Of a stretch of DNA of 64,000 bases, positions 12,263-30,000 are shown piece by piece (position 1 is the stretch's first letter; each line of letters opens with the position of its first letter). Made by a program: the position numbers and the translations under genes. A model generated the notes under the pieces. The model saw only the letters and a list, made by a program, of their open reading frames with translations. It did not search any database and was not told the DNA's origin. The DNA is from Aptenodytes patagonicus (taxonomy: Eukaryota > Chordata > Aves > Sphenisciformes > Spheniscidae). The stretch is taken from positions 5,824,491-5,888,490 of the forward strand of contig NC_134973.1 of the NCBI RefSeq assembly GCF_965638725.1. The letters run 5' to 3'.

Positions 12263-15255
12263 CTGCCAGGAGAAGCGGAGAAGAGGGTCAGCAGAGCTGC
12301 CGGCAGGAGCTGGCGAGCAGGAAGGAGTTAAAGACAGAGCAGGAGCCTCATTAATCTCAAGCTAATGAGATAGGGAGGCCGAGCCCTGCTGCTGGAGGGG
12401 GAAGGGGCCTGTTGGACCCGATAGCCCTGCCTGGCCCTGCAGGCAGCGGATACCAGGATACCAGCGCCCGCAGATAACAGACCTGGGAGGGCGCTGGGAG
12501 AGCCATCTGATGCGTCCCCCATGGGGGACAGGGCACGTCCCCACCCGGGCACCCGGGGACACGACACGCTGCACGAGAGCGAGGGGAGCAAGAGAGCTCG
12601 GCCACCGTGACGGCAGGAGCAGGCAGCTGCCAGGCCAGCACCGGGACACGAGTGGCACCAGGGTCTGCACGGCGCAGCAGAGGGGCCCCTCGCCCAGCAG
12701 GGTTCCCGAAGCACAGGGGGGATCCTTGTGTCCCCAGGGCTCCAGGGAAGCTTCCCATGGGATGGGCAGGCAGAGCCTCGCTCCTCGAAACCTCGGCAAA
12801 CAGGCTGCTGCCGGCCGCCCCCGCACTCCTCCCCTTCCCCAGGGGCTGTGGGTCCTCCGGGGCAACGTGGGGCTGCAAGCAGCTCAACTCTGCTTCACCC
12901 CACCGGCACGTTATGGCCGGGCCCCACGACACCCCCACCGCCCCGGCACCCCGCCCTGGAGCCCCCCCTGCAGCACTGAGCCCCCCTCATCCCAGGGCAA
13001 CCAGCAGCTGGCCCCAGCCCCCGGACGGACAGGGCTCCGCCGGCAACAACTTTGCCATGACCTCGCCTGCGCCGAAGGCAGGGAAGGAGCTCGCCGCGCT
13101 GCCGCCGCGGTAGTGCCACATACAGGCCACTCAGCCAGGCAATCACACCGTTTCTGCTGTCCCGGGGGCCGGTGGAGCACACGCACCCCGGGACCCTCGG
13201 AGGGACCGACTCGGGGCCGGGTCCAAGGCCCGCTGGGGACGTGGGCAGCCCCCCGCCGTGGGGGCAGGACAGTTGGCGGCACGTGGGAGCCCGCAGCTAC
13301 GGTGTGATCCCGCAAATTCTGGAAAGGGGAACCCATTTCCAGCGCGGGCCGGTGCCGCTGCCGATTGGGTGGCCGGGTCGGAGCCGCTTCCCCCGCGCCT
13401 CGCTGCGGTGGCGGCCGCATCCGCTCACAGCCCTGCTGCGCTCGGCTCGGCTCTCGCTAGCGAACGCGCTGCTGCCGCGGCTGGCCTGGGGCTGCCGGCT
13501 GCGCCTCAGCCGCCGCTGCCGCCTCCAAGGGGAGCCAGCACCAGGGCAGCAGGAGCTGGTCGGTCGCTCAGGCACTGCCCAGCCTCTGCCCGTGCCTCAG
13601 TTTCCCCTCATCTACCCCAGCCATCTCCATCTTGCCTGCGTGGAGGGGAGGCATTAGGGCAGGGACCCTCCCCTCTCTGCACAGGCAGGGCTGCCCGCAC
13701 GGGGCTGCCCCGGAGCAGCGGCCGCTTGCCGGCTGCGGCCACGCTCCTCGCTGCGCAGCCGTCCTGCGCCACGTCTGAACTCCATGCCCTGCGACTGCAA
13801 GAGCCACGAGCAAAACCGGAGCGAGACTCGTCCCAGGCACGTGCTCCTCCGGCCCTGCTCCGCTGTGGCTCCGTCTTGCCACGAGTCACCGAATTACTCA
13901 GTGCCAGCACCAGTGCTGCCGAGAGCTGGGAGCGGAGCTGCCTCCTCAAGCACCTTGGGCCGTGGCCGTGCCGGGGCCACGCTGCCCTGTCCCTGCGGGA
14001 AAGCAAAGCCCAAGCTCAGCCGGAGCCTGCCAGCGCAGCGAAGCCAGAGCCAGGGGACTGTCCCTTCGCAGAGGGGCCCCGGCCCGGCGGCCACGGTGAC
14101 CTTGAGCCGTGCCCCTTTGTCCCTCCCGGCTGCGCGGGGCCGCGGGGGCTCGGTGCCTCCCCGCCGTGCGGCGCGCGGGGGATTTCGGGCGGTTGTGGCG
14201 GCACCCGCGTCCTGCGGGGCAGGTGCTCGAGAGCGACAGCGGCTACGCCGGGCTAAAAATACGCAGCAGCGGGCGGGGGTGTGACGGACGGGGCCTTTGT
14301 GCCGCCAACGCCGGGCCCGGCCGCGGCTGGATGCCCCCGCCCGCTGCCCCCAGACCCCCGGCTGGGCTCACACCACCGCCTGGGAGGGGGCTCCGAGGGC
14401 AGCACGGAGATGGAAGTGAGGAGGAAGAGGAGGACGGGGAGCCCGGGCCCGGCTGGTGCCCGTTCCCGGGGACGGACAGGGCTGGGGGGGCCACGGGAGG
14501 GACCCCCGGGGCGGGCAGGGGGGGGCTCGTCCCCGGGGCAGAGCCCGGCCCCGGTCCCCACTGCCGGCGGCACGTGGCACCGGCTGCACCTCGCCGGCAG
14601 CCCCCGGGCTGAACCCGGGGACGGAGGCAGGGGTCCCGGGGGGGGGGGGGGGGGCCGGCCCCGCGAACCGGGGGGGAACGGCCGCCCCTAGCACGGAGGG
14701 ACGAGGCCGGGCTGGGCCAGCAGCTCCCACCCAGCCCAGCGCGGAGCCCGGCCCCGGCCCCCTCCTCCGGCCGGAGCCCCGGGAGGCCGCGGGCCCGGAG
14801 CAGCCCCGGCCGGGGGCACAGGGCGGCGGCGGCACCGTCCCGTCTCCCCGCTGGGGGCCGCCGGGCGGGGCGGGGCGCGGGGGGCTCTAACCGGCGGGGC
14901 CAGTAACGCCCGCAGGGGACGGAGGGCCCGGGCGGGCGCGGGGGCGTGCCGGCCGGGCCGGGAGCGGCCGCGGGAGGGGGGGGAGCCCCGGCCCCGCGCG
15001 GGGGAAGCGGCCGGTAACGAGCCGCGGGGGGAGGGGGCGCCCCGGTCCCGCCCAGCAACCGGTCGCGGGGGTCCCAGCCCGCCCACGGGACGCGGCCGAC
15101 ACCCGGCCCCGGCCCCGGTTCCGGTCCCGCCCAGCCCCCGAGCGCGAGTGGAGACCGAGACCCCCGGTACCGGGGGCGGGGGGGGGAGGGGAGGGGGGGA
15201 GGTCCCGGTCCCGGTCCCGGCCGCGAGACCGGTGTGGCGGCGCGTCCCCGCTTAC
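12263..15255 (-). other. ARID3A intron 1, GC-rich, no gene seen
   Basis: Runs between the predicted non-coding exon 1 donor (GTAAGC at 15255) and the acceptor at 12263. It contains a separate CpG-dense block near 13360-13530 with an ATTGG box, a MEF2-like CTAAAAATA at 14253-14261, and a 17-base G run at 14638-14654. No receptor-like exon (KISS1R would be expected here by mammalian gene order) was seen. Confidence 0.6.
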
Positions 15256-15400
15256 CCGGTGGAGGCCGTGCGCCGCGAAGCCACATAGCAGCCGCGGCCG
15301 CCCGGGGCTCGGGCTGCGGCGGGGCCGGGGCGCGCTCGGTGCCCGCACGGCGGCTGCTCTCCCCGCGGGCGGGCGGCAGGGCCCGGCCCCGCCCCGCCCC
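15256..15400 (-). other. ARID3A: predicted ARID3A non-coding exon 1 (approximate 5' end)
   Basis: On the minus strand a consensus donor (CCGG|GTAAGC) follows base 15256, inside the CpG island and just downstream of the CCAAT/GC-box array. ARID3A commonly has a non-coding first exon. The 5' limit given is only an estimate; there is no transcript evidence. Confidence 0.45.
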
Positions 15401-15884
15401 TTCTCCCCATTGGCTCGCCGCGCCCGCCCCGCCCCGCTCCGCCCCGCCCCGCGCCGCCATTGGCCCGCCGCGCCGGCCGCGCCCCGCCCCGCTTCCCCAT
15501 TGGCCCGTCGCCGCCGCCGCATGCAAATGTCGCGCGCGGCGGGGCCGCGGTCCCGGCCGGGAGCGCAGCCGCAGCGCCGCCCCGCGGCCGGGCGGGGGAG
15601 CGCCGCCGCGCAGGGCGCGGCCCCTTTAAGAGCCCGGCGGCGGCGGAGGCGGCGCGGGGGGATTTAAAGGGGCCACGGCCCCGGCAGCCGCGGAGCCCCG
15701 GTTCTAGGGCTTCGCCCCCCCCGCCCCCCTCATCCCCGCACCCACTGCACACACACCCCCCGCCCACCGCGGCGCCCCGGGGCGGTGCTCCCTGCGGCCC
15801 CGCCCCCCTGACGCCACTTCCTGCGGGGAGGCGGAGGCCCCCGGTGCCGCCGCCAGTGCCGGGCCGGGCCGGGCCGAGCGGGCC
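15401..15884. promoter_or_regulatory. bidirectional CpG-island promoter, ARID3A (-) / R3HDM4 (+)
   Basis: The block between the two genes holds three ATTGG boxes (CCAAT on the minus strand) at 15409-15413, 15459-15463 and 15499-15503. Each is flanked by GC boxes (CCGCCCCGCCCC type). There is an octamer ATGCAAAT at 15521-15528 and a perfect ETS site (CACTTCCTG) at 15815-15823 just before the R3HDM4 start codon. No TATA box was noted. The genes are head to head within about 0.6 kb, so the elements are probably shared. Confidence 0.75.
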
Positions 15885-24495
<8,611 letters not shown>

Positions 24496-25770
24496 TACCC
24501 CGAGGGTCGCCCTGCCCCTCGCTTGGTGCGCCGAAGGCTTCCTTCATCTGCTCCTGGCCTCTCCCAGCCCCGCTGTCCCCTCAGGTCTGGCCCGCTGCCC
24601 GCCCTCCCCCCCTTGCCCGAGCGGGGTGCAGTGCGGACCAGCCCCCTCCTCGCACCCTCCTTGAGGGGCTCGTCCCTTCCCCTCCTCCAAGAGCAGATGC
24701 TTGATGGTGCAGAGCCGGGGGCTCACGGCTGCGCCCAGCCGGCTCGTGGAGCAGTGCTGTGCTTCCCTCGGGGCGCCGGGACTCACGCCTGCGGGGCGGC
24801 AGGCGGCGTGGCCCTGCCAGATATCGCCACGCTCCGGGCGTGAGGCGTGGGCAAAGCAGGTGCCTATCTGTCGTGCTTGCCCTGTTCCCCGGGTTGCAGC
24901 GCTGCTTCCCGGCCGGAGCTGCTCTCCCTGGAACTGTTTGCGTGTCTATTTATAGCCCAGGTGCTTTTAAAAGTAATCGGGCTGGGCCAAACCCACCTCT
25001 GGCACTGACGCTCGTGGGGTGATTTCGGTCCAGATTTTTCTGTGGTGAAACAGCTCCTCGCAGCTGCTGAGCGAATGCTGAGCGAGCGGAAGAGCCTCGG
25101 GGCCGTCACGTTCCTGGGTTTTGTCCAGCACCCCCAGCTCTGTGCCCGCCGTGGGGTGTTTTTTTTTGGGGGGGGGCTCAACCCCTGCCAGCCCCCTCGG
25201 GCAGCGTGCGGCGTGGGGAGCTCCGAGCTCCCGGGCGCTCTCGCCCCGCTGGTGTTTTGGCAGTGCCCTGTTCCTACCTCGCGCACCGTCCTGTGGCACG
25301 CAGACCTGCCTGCGCCACGGGGGCACGGGCTGTTTTTAAATGTAATATAACCTGTGTTTTTTAATATGTATGTGTGTGTGTGCTGGAGGAGCACAGCCTG
25401 GCTGACCCGGCCCCTGTGCTCTTGCTGCTTGCCCACGGCTGCCGTGGGGGCAGGTGGGGCAGTTTGTGGGTCTCCCCGTGTCCCCCACACGTCTGGCCTG
25501 TGTCAAGGGCTGCTTGCAGGGGTTCGTCGCAGCTGAGGAGCCCTGCGGGGGGGGGGGGGGGGGTGGCCCTGCTCTGGCCTGGCCCCTGATGCTGATGTCC
25601 CCAGCGCTGTACCGGGGACCGCCGGAGGTGTTGGACCCCCCCCGTCTGAGACTGTGTCTCTGCCTGTTGCGGCAGCACCCCCTGCCCGCCTGCCGGGGGT
25701 CTTTGCTGGTTGCTCTGGGCTCCCTGCCGGCCGTGAAGACACCGACAGCCGTTAACCGGGGGGGGGGGGC

Positions 25771-25831
25771 CAGGGCTGTCCCTGGGGGGCAGGGGGGGCC
25801 CCCAGGGCTGTCCCCGCGGGGCAGGGGGGAG
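25771..25831. repeat. 32-bp tandem duplication in R3HDM4 3'UTR
   Basis: CAGGGCTGTCC begins at 25771 and again at 25803, each followed by a similar GGGGGGCAGGGGGG segment, giving a period of 32. A partial third copy follows. Confidence 0.75.
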
Positions 25832-25894
25832 CCCCCAGCACACCCCTGCGCCTCGTTTGCTTGTGTGACTCGGGTGCGGGCGGCGTCCGGGAAC

Positions 25895-25900
25895 AATAAA
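25895..25900 (+). terminator. R3HDM4 polyadenylation signal AATAAA
   Basis: Canonical hexamer 1.4 kb after the R3HDM4 stop codon and under 100 bases before the 3' end of the opposing U6 gene. It is the only strong plus-strand signal I noticed in the 3'UTR. Confidence 0.75.
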
Positions 25901-25993
25901 CTTCACGGTGTCGCCGCGCCCTGGCTGTGTCTCTGCGTGGGGGGGGGGGGCGGTCGCGGGGGGAAGCACAAGGGCGTGTGCGGGCCGGTCCCA

Positions 25994-26043
25994 AAAAATA
26001 TGGAACGCTTCACGAATTTGCGTGTCATCCTTGCGCAGGGGCC

Positions 26044-26094
<51 letters not shown>

Positions 26095-26100
26095 GAGCAC
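25994..26100 (-). ncRNA. RNU6: U6 spliceosomal snRNA gene
   Basis: The reverse complement is a full-length 107-nt U6 RNA. It starts GTGCTCGCTTCGGCAGCACA, includes the invariant ACAGAGA box and AGC triad region, and ends in the T run that terminates RNA polymerase III. I see no difference from the vertebrate U6 sequence I remember, so this is not a degraded pseudogene. U6 pairs with U4 and then U2 and the 5' splice site in the catalytic spliceosome. A TATA-like element and an octamer plus SPH element upstream support an active gene. It lies between R3HDM4 and MED16; from memory a human RNU6 gene occupies the same place. Confidence 0.98.
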
Positions 26101-26124
26101 GAAACCCCCTAGCGCCCGCGGCGG

Positions 26125-26340
26125 TATTTAACGTTCCAGAACGCAGGCATCGTCTGGGCAGGGCGACTGCGCTCTCTCGCCCGTGGTCAATCCGTTGTGA
26201 CTTCCCCCACCATCAGCCCGAAGACCCCCCCCAACCCTCGAACACCTCGCTGCTTCGGCTTCGCCGAAATCTCCCAAACCCGCAGGTTATATTTCCTGCC
26301 GTCTGCCCCGGTGGGTTCTGGGTAGGCGTCCATGCAAATT
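26125..26340 (-). promoter_or_regulatory. U6 type 3 Pol III promoter (TATA, SPH/ZNF143 site, octamer)
   Basis: Relative to the U6 start at 26100, minus-strand TTAAATA lies at 26131-26125 (about -25 to -31), the position of the U6 TATA box. An ATGCAAAT octamer is at 26332-26339 (about -235). Next to it, 26324-26307 reads TACCCAGAACCCACCGGG on the minus strand, a good match to the ZNF143/SPH consensus. Octamer plus SPH form the distal sequence element of snRNA genes. A proximal sequence element should sit near 26147-26166, but I could not match it convincingly. Confidence 0.8.
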
Positions 26341-26399
26341 AGAGCCGCTGGCTGGCTCCCCCCCCCAGCGCTGAGGGCCTCCGGCCCGGGGTGTCCGCA

Positions 26400-26507
26400 G
26401 CGGTGCCTGAGCGCGCGGGGCGGGGCGCAGCGCAGCGCAGGCGCACGGCGGGCAGCCCGCGGGAGCGGGGCGGGGTCCTCGTGCGCGGCGGGAGGCGGCG
26501 CGGGCCG
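26400..26507 (+). other. MED16: predicted MED16 non-coding exon 1 (approximate 5' end)
   Basis: A consensus donor (GCCG|GTGAGT) follows 26507 in a CpG-dense block with an NRF1-like GCGCAGGCGCAC near 26435-26450. The next acceptor is at 26951-26952 before the start-codon exon. The 5' limit is an estimate. Confidence 0.5.
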
Positions 26508-26952
26508 GTGAGTGGGGCCGCTCCCGCCCCGGCGTACCGCGCACGCGCCCGCGAGGGGCCGGGCGTCGTGTCCGTGTCCGTCCCCCCCCCCCCCTCCGCT
26601 CCCCCCGCAGGCCGGCGGGGCCTCCCCGGCGGCTTCCCTCGCCTCACCCCTGCGGCAGGCCCGGCTTCCCCGCTTCTCCCCGCCGTGAGGGGCAGGCCGC
26701 GCTCCCGCCCCCGCCGCCGGGGGCGCCGGGGCTTGTCCCCACCTGTGTTCTGGGGGGCTGCGCCCCCCCCGCACCCCTGGGGCTGGGGTCCCCGCTTGCC
26801 CCTCGGGAGCTGGGGGCTGATGCCCTTTCCCCGCCCGGGTGCCGGGGGATGAGGTGCGGCGGGGCCTGGGTGGATCTCGCTGGGGGAGCCGGTGTAACCG
26901 GGCCTCTGCCTGCGGCCGGTGCCTTGTGGAATTGGCTGTTTCTTGCTTCCAG
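26508..26952 (+). other. MED16 intron 1
   Basis: Between GTGAGT at 26508 and the acceptor TTGCTTCCAG at 26952. Very GC-rich, with a C run near 26583-26594. Another NRF1-like GCGCACGCGCCC lies near 26538-26550. Confidence 0.6.
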
Positions 26953-27026
26953 GGAGGAGTGAGCGCCTCTCCCCTCTCTGCGGGGTCCCAGGGCCGGTGG
27001 AGCCCCGGGGCTCTGCCAGCGGCACG

Positions 27027-30000
27027 ATGGACTTGGCGTATGTCTGCGAGTGGGAGAAAAAGCCGAAAAGCAACCACTGTCCTTCCATCCCCTTAGTGTG
27101 CGCGTGGTCCTGCCGGAACCTCATCGCTTTCACCACAGACCTCAAAAATGAGGAGGAAAAAGGTACGGCGTGCTTGTGGAAGGATGGGTAACATCTCACG
27201 GCGCGTTTAGGCAAGTCCTGCCATCAGGAAGCACTGGGCCGGGTGGCCTCTGCTCTGCTTTGACCCTAAAATCTGTCACCTGCGCTAATCAACGCAAGAA
27301 ACTCACGCTCTTTCTTTTCTTTCCATTCCTTAGATTTAATGGGTGTTTTGTTCGCTGGGGATAGTTCTCACTCTGCTAAACCAGGGCAAGCTCTACGTTG
27401 GTATCTGGTACCTCACCTGAGTTGCCAAGCGCGGTTGTTATCCTTCCCAAAATTGCTCGATGGAAAAAAAAATTACGTCTTCCCCTGCATCAGCTGAGGC
27501 TCTGTGGGTTTAGAAACGCCAGCTGGGTAGCTGGTAGCGAGGGACAGTGGTTCACTTCTCTCTTCGTGTAGATCTCACCCATATGGTCCATATCATCGAC
27601 ACTGAGCATCCGTGGGACGTCTATTCCGTTAACTCTGGCCATGCTGAAGTCATCACTTGTTTGGAGTGGGACCAGTCAGGTGAGCTTGGACCCCTTCTCG
27701 TTATCCCTGCGTCCCGCCATTGACGTGCGTGCATTTCCTAAAACGATGGTATAAGATTTGTCGTGGAGGGGGAGCGTGTCCGTCGCTTCGCAGCCATGAA
27801 TTGGCTGTCTCCATTCGAACTGCACTGGGGTGGTTTGATTTCTCGGTTGATTTTTTTGGCTGTACCCCCTGGTTCTTACAAGGCGCCATTGTGGTAGGCT
27901 CCAGGCTGCTCTCGGCAGACGCGGACGGCCACATCAAGTGCTGGAGCATGACCGATCACTTGGCCAACAGCTGGGAGAACACCGTGGGCAGTATGGTGGA
28001 AGGGGACCCGGTTGTGGCCCTGTCCTGGCTGCACAATGGCGTGAAGCTGGCTCTGCACGTGGAAAAGGTTTGTCCCAGCTCTGCAGGGGATCCGGTCAGG
28101 AAGGCTGGCTCGGGTCGTGGAAACCCCTGTCTGTGTTTCTCTCTGCTCTGGGCTTCCTCTGTGGCCTTGGGCAAGTCGAATAGGGGAATTTTTCCAGTCA
28201 AAAAGAAAAGTCAGATCCCTAGTTCCTGCTGAATTTCAACGGGGATTGGATGCCTCGTTTCTCTTGGCGCTTTAAACATGTCTTCCTTAGTCTGGTGCTT
28301 CAATTTCCTTGGCTGTAAAATGGAGATAAAAGCATTTCTTTGCCTACCAGTAGTAATTCAGAAGAAATGCGTTTGAGGTCCTGAGGTTTGATCCAGGGAT
28401 TCGGGAATGGGAGCCATATGTGCACGGAGATAAGCTGCTTGTTTAGAAACGTGTCTAATTCTGTCAGACTCAAAAAGAGCAAGTCTGCCAAGTAGAAGTT
28501 ACCTACTTACATTTTCTTAAACATTAACTCAGGGTGTCCCACAGAGAGAAGCCTTTCCCTCTCTTTAGTACTGGAGAACCCGAGGCACAGGGACGTAAAG
28601 GGTTGTGCGGTGGGTTGGTGTCGGAGCTGGATTTGGCCACAGAAAGGGAGAGGGGGGTGTCAGTCTTCCAGGTTCGGTCTACGTAAGTGGGGTCGGAGCT
28701 CTGTGTCTGGGGCGCTCCGAGAGCTTTGCTGATGGGCTGGTGCGTTCCTGCTGCCGCCTGCACAGCTGGAACTGCTCTGGCATGGGGGCAAAGGGGCCTC
28801 TCCAGGGTCATGTAGCAGAATTGGGTGTGTGAGCTCGGTGCCCTCATCTGACTCTGTTCAGCTCTGCAGACCGCGCTGCAGTGACTTAATGAGGAGAGCT
28901 CCGCAGTCGTCAGCGCGCTGCGGGTATCGGGTGCAAATGCCTTTGTGTTGTGGACCTTTGTTCGCAGTCTGGAGCATCGAACTTTGGTGAGAAGTTTTCC
29001 AGGGTCAAGTTCTCTCCGTCGCTGACGCTGTTTGGCGGGAAGCCCATGGAGGGCTGGATTGCTGTGACCATCAGTGGGCTGGTGACGGTCTCTCTCCTCA
29101 AGCCCAACGGGCAGGTGCTGACGTCCACAGAGAGCCTGTGCCGCCTCCGCTGTCGCGTTGCCTTGGCAGATGTTGCCTTCACTGGTGGGGGGAACATCGT
29201 GGTGGCCACGTCGGATGGCAGCAGCACCTCCCCGGTCCAGTTCTACAAAGTCTGCGTCAGCGTGGTGAACGAGAAATGCAAAATAGACACCGAAATCCTG
29301 CCTTCCCTCTTCATGCGCTGCACCACGGACCCTGCCCGCAAAGACAAATACCCAGCAATCACTCACCTGAAATTCCTTGCTCGGGACATGTCAGAGCAGG
29401 TGAGCATCTGCCTTTAAAGCAAGTAGGAGTTAAATGAATGGCAAGGAAATAGCTGTTTGCTCCACCTTTGGCTTCCCCACGTGGCTCTGGAGGTGAACGA
29501 TCGTGTCCTGCAATGCTCTTTGCGTTTCTAGTTGCTGTTTCTGGAAGTGCTGCTAGTTCAGCTTCGCTGTCAAGCAGGCTGCACTTAAAAGGTCTGGGGG
29601 TGTGATGGCTGAGCCCTCCAGTTCATGGAAAAGCAGCCTGGAAAGCCCCGTCCTTCGTTACCCTGATTATGCTTTGCTTTGTTTATTTTCCGGATCTGGC
29701 ACTGGTTGTTAGGGGAGCTCTGCCGGGCTGTCCGGGAGGTTCTGGGATGTGAAGTCTTTCATCTCTAGGTCTCAGCCTCTCTCCAGAACACTTAGAGCTC
29801 TTGATCTGCGTGACTTAATTTAGTAGCTTAACTCTATTTGCCAGGGCATTGATAATACGATTCTGGAAAGCTAAGTGATTCAATGAAGCCTAACCTCTCT
29901 GCTCTGCTTAGGACGGAGTGCCTTGTTGGAGAACACAGTGTCTGCTCTGGCTGCAAAGTCAGTTCGGTTCCTGCCCTTTCCTTTACATGTAATTTACAGT

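Larger units (their letters stand above)
24496..25915 (+). other. R3HDM4: R3HDM4 3'UTR (inferred end)
   Basis: About 1.4 kb from the stop codon to the AATAAA at 25895-25900. It includes a TG-rich run near 25365-25383, a 17-base G run at 25547-25563 and a 32-bp tandem duplication near 25771-25831. The end is inferred from the poly(A) signal. Confidence 0.7.

Noticed and set aside
14243-15526. 427-codon minus-strand frame across the CpG island
   Set aside because: Composition-driven, low-complexity Gly/Pro/Arg peptide over the promoter and first exon of ARID3A; no homologue recognised.
12263-15884. Searched for KISS1R exons
   Set aside because: No peptide resembling a seven-helix receptor on either strand.
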